DNA of 64,000 nucleotides, taken from the NCBI GenBank assembly GCA_916048095.2, contig OU696593.1:3960501-4024500 (forward strand), given 5' to 3'. The notes under the pieces were generated by a model. It saw only the letters and a list, made by a program, of their open reading frames with translations. It was not told the origin of the DNA and made no database searches. Positions 32,249 through 43,225 of the stretch are shown one piece after another. Position 1 is the first letter of the stretch. The number at the start of each line of letters is the position of its first letter. The DNA is from Sacculina carcini. Lineage: Eukaryota; Arthropoda; Thecostraca; Sacculinidae. The position numbers and the translations under genes are program-made.

Positions 32249-33608
32249 AACTACGAAGTTCAAGGACGAGCTTTCCGTTGTTGATCAAACATTGCCTCAG
32301 CATGAACCGCCAGTGCCGGCCCCTCGACAAGGTGAGCCGTTTTCGTGGTTGGCAAAAGCGACCCAGCCGCACAGATTATAAATTTCAGTGGACAGAGAGC
32401 ACTCGTTTCGAGCCTGGAGACGGCGGTGGGACGATTTTGCATTGTTAACAGGCCTGACGGCGGCACCGAAGGCCATACAGTTGGCTGCACTGAGATCTTG
32501 TCTCTCAGACGACACCATCAAGGTCATGGAGAACCTCGACTTACCACATGCAGCATTTGATGACGTTAACTCCATTATAGCCGGCCTGGAGGCATATATC
32601 GTTGGGCAGACCAATGAAGTCATCGAACGGCGCAACTTCAACGCCAGAAGACAAGCAGAAGGAGAATGTTTCGACGATTTTTGCACAGCATTGAAAGACT
32701 TGGCGACGCGTTGCAAGTTTTGCAACAGCTGTCGTGAATCACTTATTCGTGACCGAATTGTGATGGGGCTACAAGACGCCTCTACGGTACAGAAACTGTG
32801 TGCCGTCCCGAATATTTCTCTGCAAAATGCTATAGAAATTTGCAGAGCACAGGAAGCCGCTAGTCGCGACGCATCGACTATTCTTGGACACCAAGTGGCT
32901 CAAATAAAGTACAAGCGATTCAGCAAAGCGGGTTCCTCGACTCCACACCAGAAAACATGTTCGTGGTGTGGCGGTAGGTGGCATCTTGATATGACTCAGT
33001 GTCCCGCTCGACAGGCCACATGGAAATTTTGCAAGAAAAAAGGACATTTTCAGAAAGTGTGTCGCCAGCGTTCAAGGACACAATCGCAAAGCGTCTCACA
33101 GATGCAGGTCACGAGCATCATAGCCAGCACGACGGCTGAACATGCACCACGGGTGACAGTGACGTTACAAACCGACAAGACCATCAAAGTATCGGCACTC
33201 CCGGATTCCGGAGCTGATATTTCAGTAGCTGGACTCGATATACTGCATCGACTGAGCATGACACCAGCTGATTTGACTCCAGCTGAGACTCATAATCGTC
33301 CGAAATTGGCCGATCAATCAGCAGTGGAGACTCTGGGAACGTTTTTAGGGAACGTCTCTTGCGGGCGACACAACGCACGAGAAGTCTTTCATGTGCTGCC
33401 TGGAGTTCAAGGACTCATTCTATCATGGCGCACCTCGCGTGCTCTTCATTTCCTCCATGAACAGTACCCAAGACAAACAGTGTGCGGGATCGACTCTAGT
33501 GGTACTGTAAAGGCACATCCTGTCCCTAGTGAACCTTCAAAGGCGATGGTCTCACATCCAGCAAGCGATGTTGATGCCAAAGTGCTGAAAAAATCACCGA
33601 TGACATAA
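32230..33608 (+). pseudogene. Ty3 gag-protease ORF with a premature stop
   Basis: The capsid-type region includes FRAWRRRWDDFALLTGL and FDDFCTALKDLATRCKFC. A nucleocapsid region follows with CSWCGGRWHLDMTQC and a second knuckle (FCKKKGHFQKVC). An aspartic protease lies near the end (LPDSGADISVAG). A TAA at 32379-32381 and local out-of-frame sequence around 32360-32390 break the N-terminal 50 codons from the rest, which is open from 32388. Protease is in the gag frame and pol begins in the -1 frame with a one-base overlap. Confidence 0.85.
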
Positions 33609-34580
33609 TGCAGCGTTTTCCTCAAGTTTTTGACGGAATCATCAGACCACTTCCGGGTGAAAAATTCAAAATTGTTCTTCGTGAAGACGCCAAGCCTTTC
33701 TGCGTTACATCACCCAGAAGGATACCGTTCGCTCTACGAGACAAACTCAAAGATGAACTCGACACTCTCGTACGGAGCGGCGTTATCACTCCAACGACTG
33801 AAACGTCGGACTGGTGTGCCCCAATAGTCGTGGCACCAAAAAAACATTGCGACAAAATTTGTCTTTGCATCGATCTGACGCGCCTAAATCGGTATGTCGT
33901 CAGGGAGCCTTACATGAGCGACAGTCCGGCAGATGTTGTGTCATCTATTTCACAATCTGAAGCACAGTATTTTGCAACCTTCGATGCGCTCAAAGGTTAT
34001 CACCAGTGTGAGCTGGACGAAACAAATCAAAGTCTCACAACGTTCTTGACGCCTTTTGGGCGGTACAAATTTTTAAGAGCCCCATATGGCATCAGCAGTA
34101 TCTCTGATCATTACAACAGACGTATGACCGAGTGTCTTTCTGGTATACCTCGCTTTGCACGTGTGGTCGACGATGTGATGCTCTATGACATGACACTCGA
34201 TGAGCACATCAAGCACGTCACCGAGTTTGTAGAAAAATGCGCTAATTCTGGCATATCGCTGAACCGCGAGAAGTTTTGTGTCGCGCAAAATGCGGTAAAC
34301 TTTGCTGGATATGTAGTAAAAAGAAATGGTTATTCTTTAGACACTGATCTCACCGACGCATTGGCTGAGTTCCTTACCCCACGGAACATCACAGAACTGA
34401 GAGCATTTTTTGGCATCGCCAATCAAATAGCGTCATTCTCCAAGGTTGTCGCCAGTGCACTTCAACCGTTACGCAGTCTTCTGAAGAAGAACAACGAGTT
34501 CTTGTGGGACGTCAGTCATGATCGTGCGTTTCAAAATGCCAGACAAATATTGTCATCAAATTGCAGTGTTGGCTTCCTAT
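33608..34580 (+). CDS. Ty3 reverse transcriptase
   Basis: Starts at ATG 33608-33610, overlapping the gag stop (TAATG). RT landmarks: DWCAPIVVAPKK, FATFDALKGYHQCEL, FLTPFGRYKFLRAPYGI, and the catalytic RVVDDVMLY. A connection region (ELRAFFGIANQIASFSKV) leads into RNase H. The frame is lost near 34565; out-of-register codons then run to a stop at 34618. The same frame is open a few codons upstream of the ATG, within gag. The product is not a complete Pol. Confidence 0.9.
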
Positions 34581-36233
34581 CACCCGAGTCGACCAACTTC
34601 GCTGACAACCGACGCTAGTCGCACTCATGGCTTAGGCTTCATACTGTCACAAGAGCAAGAAGATGGCGAGTGGAGAGTCGTGCAAGCCGGTTCGCGATTC
34701 ATCAGCGACACGGAGTCGTGCTACGCAACCATTGAGCTCGAAGCACTTGCCGTGAGTTGGGCATTGCACAAATGTCGCAAGTTCCTGGTGGGAAGACAAC
34801 ACTTTGACATGATCGTCGATCATAAACCGTTGGTCCCCATATTCAATTCAAAGCGGCTGGACGAGATCGACAACCCGCGACTTCAACGATTGCGTTTAAA
34901 AGCCGCTGAGTTCAATTTTCACATGACATGGTGCAAAGGTGCTGACAATGAAGCCGCAGACGCGTTGTCTCGAGCACCCACTCGACAACCACAACTTTCT
35001 GACGAACTAGCCGAAGACAACGACGAGCCGTCACTGTGTGTATTAATAGCTCAGTCGACACGCGAGTCAGGATTGAACATACGGCTACAGGAAGTGAAGT
35101 GTAAGTCCGAATCTGATCCCGAGCTCCGACTACTCAGGAAATATGTTCGGCACGGATTTCCGACATCCAAACAGCAATTGCCACATACTCTGAGGTCGTA
35201 CTGGCCGAAACATCCGGAGATTACTGAAGATGATGGATTAGTCATTTGTGGGCAAAGACTGATCATTCCTCGCGTCATGCGTAAACAAATTCTGACTTTG
35301 CTGCACGAAGGACACCAAGGACAAGAACGGTGTAAATCCAGAGCACGACAAATTGTATATTGGCCTGGGATTGATCGTGACATAGAAGCCGCAACGAAAG
35401 CCTGCGAATCATGTCAGCAAAGGCTTCCGTCACAGCAGAAAGAGACCTACCGTCGTCACGCACTGCCCGAAAGACCTTTCCAAGTCGTATCAGCGGACTT
35501 GGCGGAATACGGTGGGAAACACTTTTTGGTAGTGGTTGATCACTTCTCTGGTTGGCCAACTATCGGAGAGCTGGGCACCGATAGCAGTACTCGACGATTA
35601 ATTTCTATACTGCAGGACATGTTTTGTTTCGCCGGAGTACCAGATGTGTGGTATTCAGACGGTGGGCCACAATTCAAATCAAACGTCTTCCGTGATTTTC
35701 TGCGACGCTGGGATGTGGAGCCAAGATATTCGTCGCCCAACTATCCTCAATCGAATGGGAGGGCGGAAGCTGGTGTGAAAAGCATCAAGAAAATCATCGC
35801 AAAGTGTTGGTGCCGACGCGGCAAAACTTTGGATCGAGAGCAGTGGACGCGCGCTATATTGCAATATCGCAATACACCATGTGCAAATGGACTTTCTCCT
35901 GCTCAAGTATTATTTGGACGACCAATACAAGACAGCCTCCCGGCTCATCAACGAGCCTTCAGCCAGAAGTGGCAAACCATCGCTGACGTGGCCGATAGCA
36001 CGCCATCTCCGACGATTCGGCGTTACAATCAGACATCGCGTGATCTACATGGACTGTCAATTGGCAACCAAGTTGCTGTTCAAGACCCCGTTACAAAGCA
36101 ATGGTCTCGGTACGGGGTTATTGTTGCGGTAAATCCAAATCGGAAATACCTCATTCGAATGACAAGCGGCAAAGTATTATGTCGCAACAGACGCTTCATC
36201 AGACGACGGTTCGCTCACGCAAAACCGCCTTAG
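34566..36233 (+). CDS. Ty3 RNase H and integrase
   Basis: Open to the stop at 36233. RNase H: LTTDASRTHGLGFIL, IELEALAVSWALHK and a DHKPL motif. Integrase: zinc-binding HEGHQGQERCKSRARQ with the ESCQQ cysteines, then the D,D,E core (SADLAEYGGKHFLVVVDHFS; YSDGGPQFKS; PQSNGRAEAGVKSIKK), and a basic C-terminus (CRNRRFIRRRF). It belongs to the same polyprotein as the preceding RT; the frames are separated by one indel. Confidence 0.9.
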   Translation: MLASYHPSRPTSLTTDASRTHGLGFILSQEQEDGEWRVVQAGSRFISDTESCYATIELEALAVSWALHKCRKFLVGRQHFDMIVDHKPLVPIFNSKRLDEIDNPRLQRLRLKAAEFNFHMTWCKGADNEAADALSRAPTRQPQLSDELAEDNDEPSLCVLIAQSTRESGLNIRLQEVKCKSESDPELRLLRKYVRHGFPTSKQQLPHTLRSYWPKHPEITEDDGLVICGQRLIIPRVMRKQILTLLHEGHQGQERCKSRARQIVYWPGIDRDIEAATKACESCQQRLPSQQKETYRRHALPERPFQVVSADLAEYGGKHFLVVVDHFSGWPTIGELGTDSSTRRLISILQDMFCFAGVPDVWYSDGGPQFKSNVFRDFLRRWDVEPRYSSPNYPQSNGRAEAGVKSIKKIIAKCWCRRGKTLDREQWTRAILQYRNTPCANGLSPAQVLFGRPIQDSLPAHQRAFSQKWQTIADVADSTPSPTIRRYNQTSRDLHGLSIGNQVAVQDPVTKQWSRYGVIVAVNPNRKYLIRMTSGKVLCRNRRFIRRRFAHAKPP

Positions 36234-36421
36234 CAAAACAGACACCTGGGCACTGAGCCAGCTTCGTCTGCCGATAGAAAGACTGCATCACCCGAGAGAG
36301 GTAGTTCTCCGAAACGAGACCAGTCGGACGTTACTGATCAGGTAATTCCTGATGAGGCGGCACTCAGAAGATCAGCGAGAACACGCCGCCGACCAGCCAG
36401 ACTCATTGAGGAGATATGAGC

Positions 36422-36435
36422 TGTGATGGGGGAGG
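36422..36435 (+). promoter_or_regulatory. Polypurine tract
   Basis: TGATGGGGGAGG-type purine run immediately before the 3' LTR, the plus-strand primer site of LTR retrotransposons. Confidence 0.7.
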
Positions 36436-36717
36436 TGTTGGGAGTTAGCTCCCCTACGCGTTACGGAGTGCGCTCCTGCGAATATGACCCAGCTACACTA
36501 ACTGTGTGTATGTGCTGACTGACTGTGTGTATGTGCTGACTGACTGTGTGTATGTGCTAACTGACTGTATGTATGCGCGTGTGCTAGTGGTGTGACATTG
36601 ACATGTGGGAGTTGTGTTCGAGTAGTATTGGTGTACGCTGCCTGTGACGTGTACTGTGCAATATCAGTGTGTACTTTTACTGGGTGTGTTTCTTGTGGGG
36701 CAAGGTAAATCAGAACA
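36436..36717 (+). repeat. 3' LTR of Ty3/gypsy element
   Basis: 282 bp, same start and end as the 5' LTR, shorter by the tetranucleotide-like expansion. Followed by the GAGGT duplication. Confidence 0.92.
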
Positions 36718-36722
36718 GAGGT

Positions 36723-37330
36723 GTTATGGGGTTCCTTCAAAGGAAAATTGTTGATAAAATTATTAACACCTTGTACAAAAAGCTAATGACGATTTTAGCC
36801 ACACGTTCACTCTGGGAGCCCCTTCCCCTTCCTTCTAAAGCTGCCCCTGAACATCGTGGGGCCCACGACACTGAAGGGGCTGTCGATACGGCTCTGAAAG
36901 CAAGAAAACTTGCTATAATTATCAATTCAATGTTCAAACCTGTATGCGATGAAATTGCAGAACAAAGATTATGAAACTGTCCATTCATGATCGTGCATGC
37001 ACATTTGATGATCCACGAATGGGGCAGTTTGCGAGTTCAATGAACCCACATGCATGTCATATGCGTGTATAATGCGCACCTACATACAAACACACACACA
37101 TATATACACACATACACACACACACACAGGAACACACGAATATTGTTCTCGCTGTGCGTACACAATATGTATGTATGCGTGTGTGGATATAAGTGTGCGA
37201 GTGAGCTAAATCAAAGTGAGCTGGCTATACACGTGCTACGTTTTATCAGGTCACCCCCAGACTGATGCAAAAATGCAGCGTGAATTAGCGGGAGAATCTT
37301 TCTAAATATTTTCCAATGAGGGCAGACTAT
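36723..37330. other. No gene supported
   Basis: Probably interior of the disrupted hAT element. A frame from 36725 to 36974 has no recognisable domain. CA/TACA-rich repeats at 37075-37140. Confidence 0.4.
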
Positions 37331-37526
37331 GAGAAGTTGAAAAAATAATGAGATGGGCCCCTAAGATATTTGAGTCGCAGCACCCCACTGCCTATACGGC
37401 CCGAAAAGCGCGGGGCCCCCAAAAGCGCGGAGCCCTAGGCAACTGCCTACTTTGCCTATACGTTAATCCGTTCCTGCATATTATACATATTATATACATA
37501 TATTATATTACAGATTCTACCTCATT

Positions 37527-37867
37527 TGTGGACTCCGTGGTGCAGTTGTTAGCACACCCGCCTCACAAGCGGGAGGTCCGTGGTTCGAAACCCGGCGGAG
37601 CAGAATTTCATTGGGCGAATTCTACAATCCCACAGCCCCTGTCAACCCAGCAGTAAATGGTACCAGATATCAGTCATGAGTTGTGCCATGCATTCTGGGG
37701 AGGTGGCCCTCTCTAATACGCCTTACGTCCTTGTGGCGCCTTAGCGTGGAGAGGGTCGGTTCTGCGGTAGCAGCGAGCTGCACGGGGCACGCCTGTGTGT
37801 TCATAAGCTTCGGCTTCTTCCCGTGTAGCAGCTGCCACTTAGGCATTTAACATTCAACCTTTAACCA
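37527..37867 (+). mobile_element. tRNA-Val-derived SINE, copy 2
   Basis: Same family as 20841-21180, and better preserved in the A-box (GTGGTGCAGTTGTTAGCAC). Anticodon arm with CAC, B-box GGTTCGAAACC, then a body of about 260 bp and a CATTCAACCTTTAACC tail. Confidence 0.88.
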
Positions 37868-38354
37868 TCATAATAAAATTGCCACAATAAAACGAACACA
37901 AAAGCATACAACACATCACAGGCTCCCAAACTGAGTTGAATTCACCGCACGCGTTTCTTCAGGGACATGTAGTCAAAAAACGGAGGATCTAATATTTGCC
38001 TTGCGCGAGATTTCTATCATTTTCAGCGTGACAGTGCACGTTCATTGCACGGCAACGTAGCACCCTCTTGAGGCAAGTGGCTGAAATGCAGGCCAAATCA
38101 AAAAAATTGGCCAAACCAATTGGCCAAGCCAATTGGTTTGGCCAATTTCCGGGCAAGTTTCGGGACAATTGTTGTCCGGTTTTCGGGACAAATCTCGAAT
38201 GTGGTGTTCGGTGAAGGTTGATCTTGTTTGTCATTTTGTATGAATGTGATTGTTTCTTCAGGTATCGTAAGTCTCCAGGATACCGAGGGACTGCTCGAAA
38301 TTGCATTTTCCCAAAGTTGTATCTCTATTATAATGCTGCTGTATTTATAATGTG
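37868..38354. other. No gene; 45-bp near-perfect palindrome
   Basis: 38104-38123 and 38129-38148 are exact reverse complements around 5 bases (GGCCAA-type motifs). It resembles the palindrome at 27017-27098. Flanking sequence is not coding. Confidence 0.6.
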
Positions 38355-38549
38355 AAGTTGCGGCGCTAAGGGGGTCTTGGGGGCTACTGCCTCCCCTAAA
38401 CTATTTCAAGCCCCCTTAAGCGTCCCCCAAAATCATAATCATGTACATCAAATTTCTTTCCACTGTAAATGAAGCTCTACGGCCTACATTAATCTTATTT
38501 GTCTTTACCCCCTCAGTCCCCCATCGTAAAAATCCTGACGCCGCCACTG
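38355..38549. mobile_element. hAT-like MITE with 8-bp TSD
   Basis: 195 bp ending CCTGACGCCGCCACTG, with a related, decayed left end AAGTTGCGGCGC. Flanks ATAATGTG (38347-38354) and ATAATGGG (38550-38557) differ at one base. Same subfamily as 61180-61497. Confidence 0.75.
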
Positions 38550-38771
38550 ATAATGGGAGTAAAAATTATTGCAATCAGGAGGTGGACATAAGACCATTTA
38601 TCCGCCCTGAGTCGTGGTAGTTTGACCTAAAACTCGTTATAAAATGGAGCATACATGCTGAAAGTGTTTTCTTCGCATATAATGGAATAATGTTACTGTT
38701 AGGTGCCCAGCGTCCAGAAAACTGGACAGCTCATATTTTAGAAACTATTAAATATTTTTCTGTGAAATTCA

Positions 38772-39827
38772 CTACAAATGTTGAGTGTGCCATAAATAGG
38801 AGTTCATAAATAGGAGGCGATTATTTTCATCATATATATGATGATCAAGGATGCAGTTAATGCTCGGAATCACTGGATCGTCTATGATTGAACATAGGGC
38901 AGCGAATGTGTTATCAGAGCAATGCACATGTGAATGCGGCGCCTGATGGTTCGAGCTGTTACTCCGGCATACTTTTTCGAAGTGGTGTAGTTTCCCACAT
39001 TTTTTGCACGTGTGATTGTATGCCGGGCAATGGGCGGCTCGAGCTTGGCGACTTCCTCCGTGTCCGTGGGTACCGCAATGACTGCATGTGATGTTCTGTC
39101 CTGCATGTGGTGTCTTTGTTGCAAGAGACTGCTGCTGACGGCGGTAGCTGCTGGTCGATGACGTTGATGTGACATTGCCGTGTATCTGACGGGCCGATCT
39201 TATCCCGCTCTCTTTCGCCTCAGCGCGCTGTAGGGTTTCTTCCAATGACAGTCGCTGATTGGATAGGCTGAGTATGTCGAGACGGATGTCTTCATCAGCC
39301 AACCCACGAATCAAACAGTCTCGTATCATGTCCGGACTGTAGTTGACAGTTTGTTCGCATGAGCATTGTACTGTGAAGTCGCAGATACTGGTCTGACCAC
39401 GTAGACGAGCAGCGAACGCACGGACCGGTTCTTCGTGATATTGCTGCATTTGTTGAAGGTGGAGGCGAGCTACCATGGTATTCTCCTGGCGAACTGCTAG
39501 TGACTTAATGTTCTCCAGCACGACACGTTCAGTTTCGTCTGACAGACCTCCAAAATAACGGGATATACCACGTCTCAAGTCCTCCTCACAGCACTCCAAA
39601 AGCTGGAATACAACATCGCGTCCTTCAAGTCGAGTGGCCAGTTTATAGTCTTTCCATCGCTGAATGAAGTAGATCCATTCTTCCGCTGTTCCGCCATGTG
39701 CAATAACAGGACGTTTCACCTTCTCAGCTTGTTGTGACACGGATGTCGTGGGCAATGACTGAGGAGGGTGAGCAGAACGTTCGTGCATCTCCAGTAGACG
39801 GAGCAATATTGACTCAGGTGTGGTCAC
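38772..39827 (-). pseudogene. Gypsy-C gag fragment
   Basis: About 350 codons. A capsid-like region includes EEWIYFIQRWKDYKLATRL and VRAFAARLRGQTSICDF; two CCHC knuckles follow (CSHCGTHGHGG...HC and CKKCGKLHHFEKVC). The open frame starts at a GTG, and the nearest ATG upstream (about 39834) is one base out of frame. After the knuckles the sequence turns non-coding near 38860, with no protease or pol, so this is a truncated gypsy remnant. Confidence 0.8.
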
Positions 39828-40379
39828 TGGCCATGATTGACTGCAGCCTTCTACTGGACAGTTTATGGCTTCGACGGATTATGATGTTGACATTTCCGAT
39901 TGAAAATAGTTATATTGTTATCATAAATAAGTATCAACCATTTGCAGATGTATTTGTGAACATCAACAATGATAACAATATCTGAAAATATAGACAAACA
40001 TTGGTAAGTACAAGACGATTGAAAAGCGATAACTAATTCTTGGATTTGAATGTAAATTGAACAAACCAGTGAGAATGTAATTGATAATGCTATAGTGATC
40101 CGATGACAATATCAATTACATGCAAATTAAATCCGGTGAAATACATACATAAACAGATCAACTCGCTAGTTCTCACCTGGTGTTCTCACCTGGTGGGCTT
40201 CCTGGACCCCGAATGCGAGATCGGTTCTCTGTACGAGGACCAAAGAAGCCGCACACTGCTGATGCGCCAACTCTAGATAGCAGAATGAACTGGGAGAGAC
40301 AGCAATAAGAATGAGTTGGATGGTGCATCATAGGCAGCTATTTGCAAAAACAACGATATATCAGACTAAATGTACTAAG
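39828..40379. other. No gene; possible gypsy-C leader
   Basis: A tandem GTTCTCACCTGGTG pair at about 40170 and, on the minus strand, TTGGCGCATCAGCAG near 40258 that could be a degraded primer binding site. No LTR identified. Confidence 0.35.
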
Positions 40380-40380
40380 G

Positions 40381-40499
40381 AAAAAAAACAAAACAAACAA
40401 ACAAACAAAAAACAAAACAAAACAAAAACAAGAACAAAAACAAAAAGAAAACAAAAAAAAACAAACAAACAACAACAACAATCAAACAAACAAAAAAGG
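40381..40499. repeat. A/C-rich 3' tail of LINE-D
   Basis: AAACAAAC-type repeat; on the minus strand it reads as a (TTTG)n-like tail following LINE-D ORF2. Confidence 0.7.
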
Positions 40500-40545
40500 T
40501 TGTTTTTGAGGGGAAAGAGTTAGATGGAAGAAATAAAACCCGATA

Positions 40546-41241
40546 TTAGCAATAATCAAATAATAACTCCCCGAGATGGTTAGATAAGGCAGATTTGAAC
40601 TTGCCCAGGCTATCTACGGAAACTACATTTTTAGGCAGAGAATTCCACAGTGCGACGTGTCTCATATTGAAGGAACGTTTACGTATGTCCAGTCTGCATC
40701 TGGTGACCGCAATTTTGAAAGGGTGCCCTCTGGTGACGGAGCAATGAGGTGGTGTGAACAGATCACTAGGGGAAATCACACTTTTGTTGTGAATGATTTG
40801 CCAATATTTGATAAGGTCATGCCTCAACAATCTACCCTGGACGGAATATAAATTTAGTGCTTTGAGGCGGTTGCCATAATCTAGGTTCCTCAATCCGCAA
40901 ATGGTGTTTGTCCATCGCCTCTGTACCGACTCCAGCAGCTTCAGGTCGCCAGCATAACCCAAGTTCCAGACAGATGAACAATATTCGAGAATGGGTCTGA
41001 CGTGGGCCACAAATATTGGAACCATAAAAGCCGGTTCACGGTTGACAGTTGCTCTCAGAATGTTATTTGTGAGACCGCCCGCACGTCGAGCAGCGCTGGC
41101 GATATGGAGGTGGAACTTCAGGGATGAATGCACCAATACTCCCAAATCAGTCGTGGAGTCCTTCTCTGGGATGGGAACTCCGTTAAGATAGTACTGGGCA
41201 GGCAAGTCCAAATAAAACCAAATATGCATCAGACGCGTCAC
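40546..41241 (-). pseudogene. LINE-D ORF2 C-terminal fragment
   Basis: 231 codons of the post-catalytic part of a non-LTR reverse transcriptase: DLGVLVHSSLKFHLHI, RPILEYCSSVWNLG, LESVQRRWTNTICGLRNLDYGNRLKALNLYSVQGRLLRHDLI and the conserved end RSFNMRHVALWNSLP. The catalytic domain is missing. At its N-terminal side it abuts LINE-C, a different family, without any tail between them, so the join is a rearrangement or an insertion boundary. Confidence 0.85.
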
Positions 41242-41261
41242 GTACGCCTAATGAGTAAGTT

Positions 41262-42715
41262 TATACTTCACTAATTAGTTCTTTCCAATTGAGTTTATTG
41301 TCCACGACGATTCCTAGAAACTTGGTAGAGACGGCTTCCTTTATCTTTGTGTCATTAATTTTAATTTCATTTCTACTGTTGGCGGACTTCATTGAAAAAT
41401 TCATGCAAGTTGATTTCTCCATATTTATAGACAATTTATTACTGAGTAGCCATCTATGTATAAGACAAATATCCGTGTTTATAACATCATATAGCTTATC
41501 ATAATGTTTTTCTTCATAAAATATATTGGTATCATCTGCAATTAGAATAATCTTGGGAATACTGGATATGTTGAAAATATCATTAATATACAAAATAGAT
41601 GGGGCCGAGCACTGACCCTTGCGGTACTCCACAATCTGTGATTTTCTGTTTTGAATTTTTTTCCTTCTATTCGAACAAACAAACAAACAAACATATATTT
41701 ACTATTGACACATATTGTCTTCTATTTGACAAGTGGTTTGATATCCATTCGTGTGCTATCCCGCGAACACCATATGAGTATAACTTTTTTTCCATATTGA
41801 ATGGTTCACTGTGTCGAATGCTTTTTTTTAAATCTAAAAATACACCCACAATTTTATTTTTGTTTTCGAAAGGCTCTGTTATTTCGTTCACCATGTCAAG
41901 TATAGCGTGCGACGTATTTCTCTTTTTTTGAAAACCATATTGATTCTCGTGAATTATTTGATTTTTCTCAATAAACTTCAATAGCTTTTTGTTATACAGT
42001 TTTTCGATAATTTTTGAAAATTGATCAAGGAGGGATATAGTTCGATAGTTTCCGCAGATAGTTTTGTCTCCAGATTTGTACAACGTTATGACTTTTGCTA
42101 TTTTCAGAGCATCGGGAAATGTACCTGTTGAAAAAAAGAGGTTGAAAACATAAGTGAGAGGAGTGGTTATATACAGAGCAGTCTTTTTTATCAGAAACAT
42201 GTTTAATTGGTTGTGATCAGTCGAGTAATTACTTCTGCTGCCATTAAATGTGTTATATACTTCAGCGTCTGTTACTGGAGCCAGGAATATTGAATCAGTT
42301 GTTATTTGTACATACTTCAATGGGTCCATATCGGACGAGGGTAAGCTGAGCGATAATTCAGAGCCAACGCTAATTAAATGGTCGTTAAATATGTCAGGCA
42401 CCGTTTCTGGTCCATTAGTATAACACCCGTTCACATGAAGTCGACCAATTTTTATCGTTCATTTGTAGTGCATATTAATTTGTCTTTTTAATATTTCCCA
42501 TTTATTTTTGACAGATATTTCTTTATCAGCGAAATATTTTCTATAATATAGTCTTTTGCTTAGGTTAATCACCTTGATCAGTTTATTTTTGTATGCAATA
42601 TAATGTGTTCTACTTTCAATAGTATTATCCTTCAGCATGCCTATGTACATTTGACATTTGTTTTGACTAGATATTTTTATTCCTTTGGTGATCCATGGTT
42701 TGGTTTTACCCGCTC
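41262..42715 (-). pseudogene. LINE-C: internal RT segment almost identical to LINE-B
   Basis: Corresponds to 44771-46205 of LINE-B with only scattered differences. It contains the linker GKTKPWITKGIKISSQNK, RT fingers (LKIAKVITLYKSGDKT), NQYGFQKKRNTSHAILD, VFLDLKKS, and the palm with ILIADDTNIF. Frames break near 41670 and 42450. Both ends are internal to the LINE: neither a 5' nor a 3' terminus, and no tail. It interrupts the integrase of gypsy-B. Confidence 0.85.
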
Positions 42716-43225
42716 TCTGACATCGCCTTCTGGACATCGCTGTTTACTCCCGGCCACCACGCCACACAGCGCAGGAACTGTCGAGTCTTAACAATGCCAC
42801 CATGTGATGCATGAGCTCGTTGTAGATATTTAGAACGTAGCTGCTTCGGTATCACGGCCTGATGGTGTGCGCGCACTACAATGCGGTCCACGATTGACAA
42901 TTCGCTTTGCATGTTGCAGCAGCTCGTAGCTCGTGGACGTAGCAGCTCACTGCACGATTTCGCCGTTTTCGGAAACCCCTTCACTAGCGCTTGTCTCAGT
43001 TCAATTAGCTGTTCATCTTGTCGCGATGCCTCGTTGAGCTCTTCGCGACTGACGACTGACTTCTCCTCGGCCAAAAAAGCAATCACTTCGTCCGTGTCTG
43101 CCAGCACCTCTCCGATGTCGTCTCGCGAGGCTGGCAGTCGCGACAGTGCATCTGCTCCAGGTATTTTGGCGCCTGACACGTGCTCAACACTGTATGAATA
43201 CGGAATTAACCGAGACTGCCATCTG
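42706..43225 (-). pseudogene. Gypsy-B RNase H end and integrase zinc-binding domain
   Basis: The RNase H tail (VSGAKIPGADALSRLPAS) is followed by the integrase N-terminal HHCC region (HASHGGIVKTRQFLRCVAWWPG). The integrase core is cut off at 42715 by LINE-C. On its N-terminal side the sequence joins directly to the gag zinc-knuckle region, so protease and the whole RT are deleted. Confidence 0.85.

Larger units (their letters stand above)
31898..36717 (+). mobile_element. Ty3/gypsy LTR retrotransposon, nearly complete
   Basis: 5' LTR 31898-32229, 3' LTR 36436-36717, and 5-bp target duplication GAGGT at 31893-31897 and 36718-36722. Gag-protease and pol are present in the order PR, RT, RNase H, integrase, which defines Ty3/gypsy. 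The LTRs are nearly identical except for an extra block of GACTATGTATGT repeats in the 5' LTR, so the insertion is recent. Lesions: a stop in early gag near 32379 and a frameshift near 34565 between RT and RNase H. Confidence 0.92.
27985..37476 (-). mobile_element. Probable large hAT element carrying nested insertions
   Basis: The left end CAGGGCCGGATTAA and the right end TTAATCCGTTCCTG (37463-37476) are inverted. Both are followed inside by related GGGGCCC / CCTAGGCA sequence. A hAT transposase remnant (28670-29530, minus strand) lies near the left end. Foreign insertions with their own target duplications occupy 29591-29779, 29910-31871 and 31898-36717. The flanks are TA-rich and give no clear 8-bp duplication, so treating both ends as one element is inference. 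Confidence 0.5.

Noticed and set aside
36725-36974. An 83-codon open frame just after the Ty3 3' LTR
   Set aside because: No domain, and it lies in hAT-derived flank; apparent extension upstream comes from the LTR itself.
37989-38306. A 105-codon minus-strand open frame
   Set aside because: Much of it translates the GGCCAA palindrome; no family resemblance.
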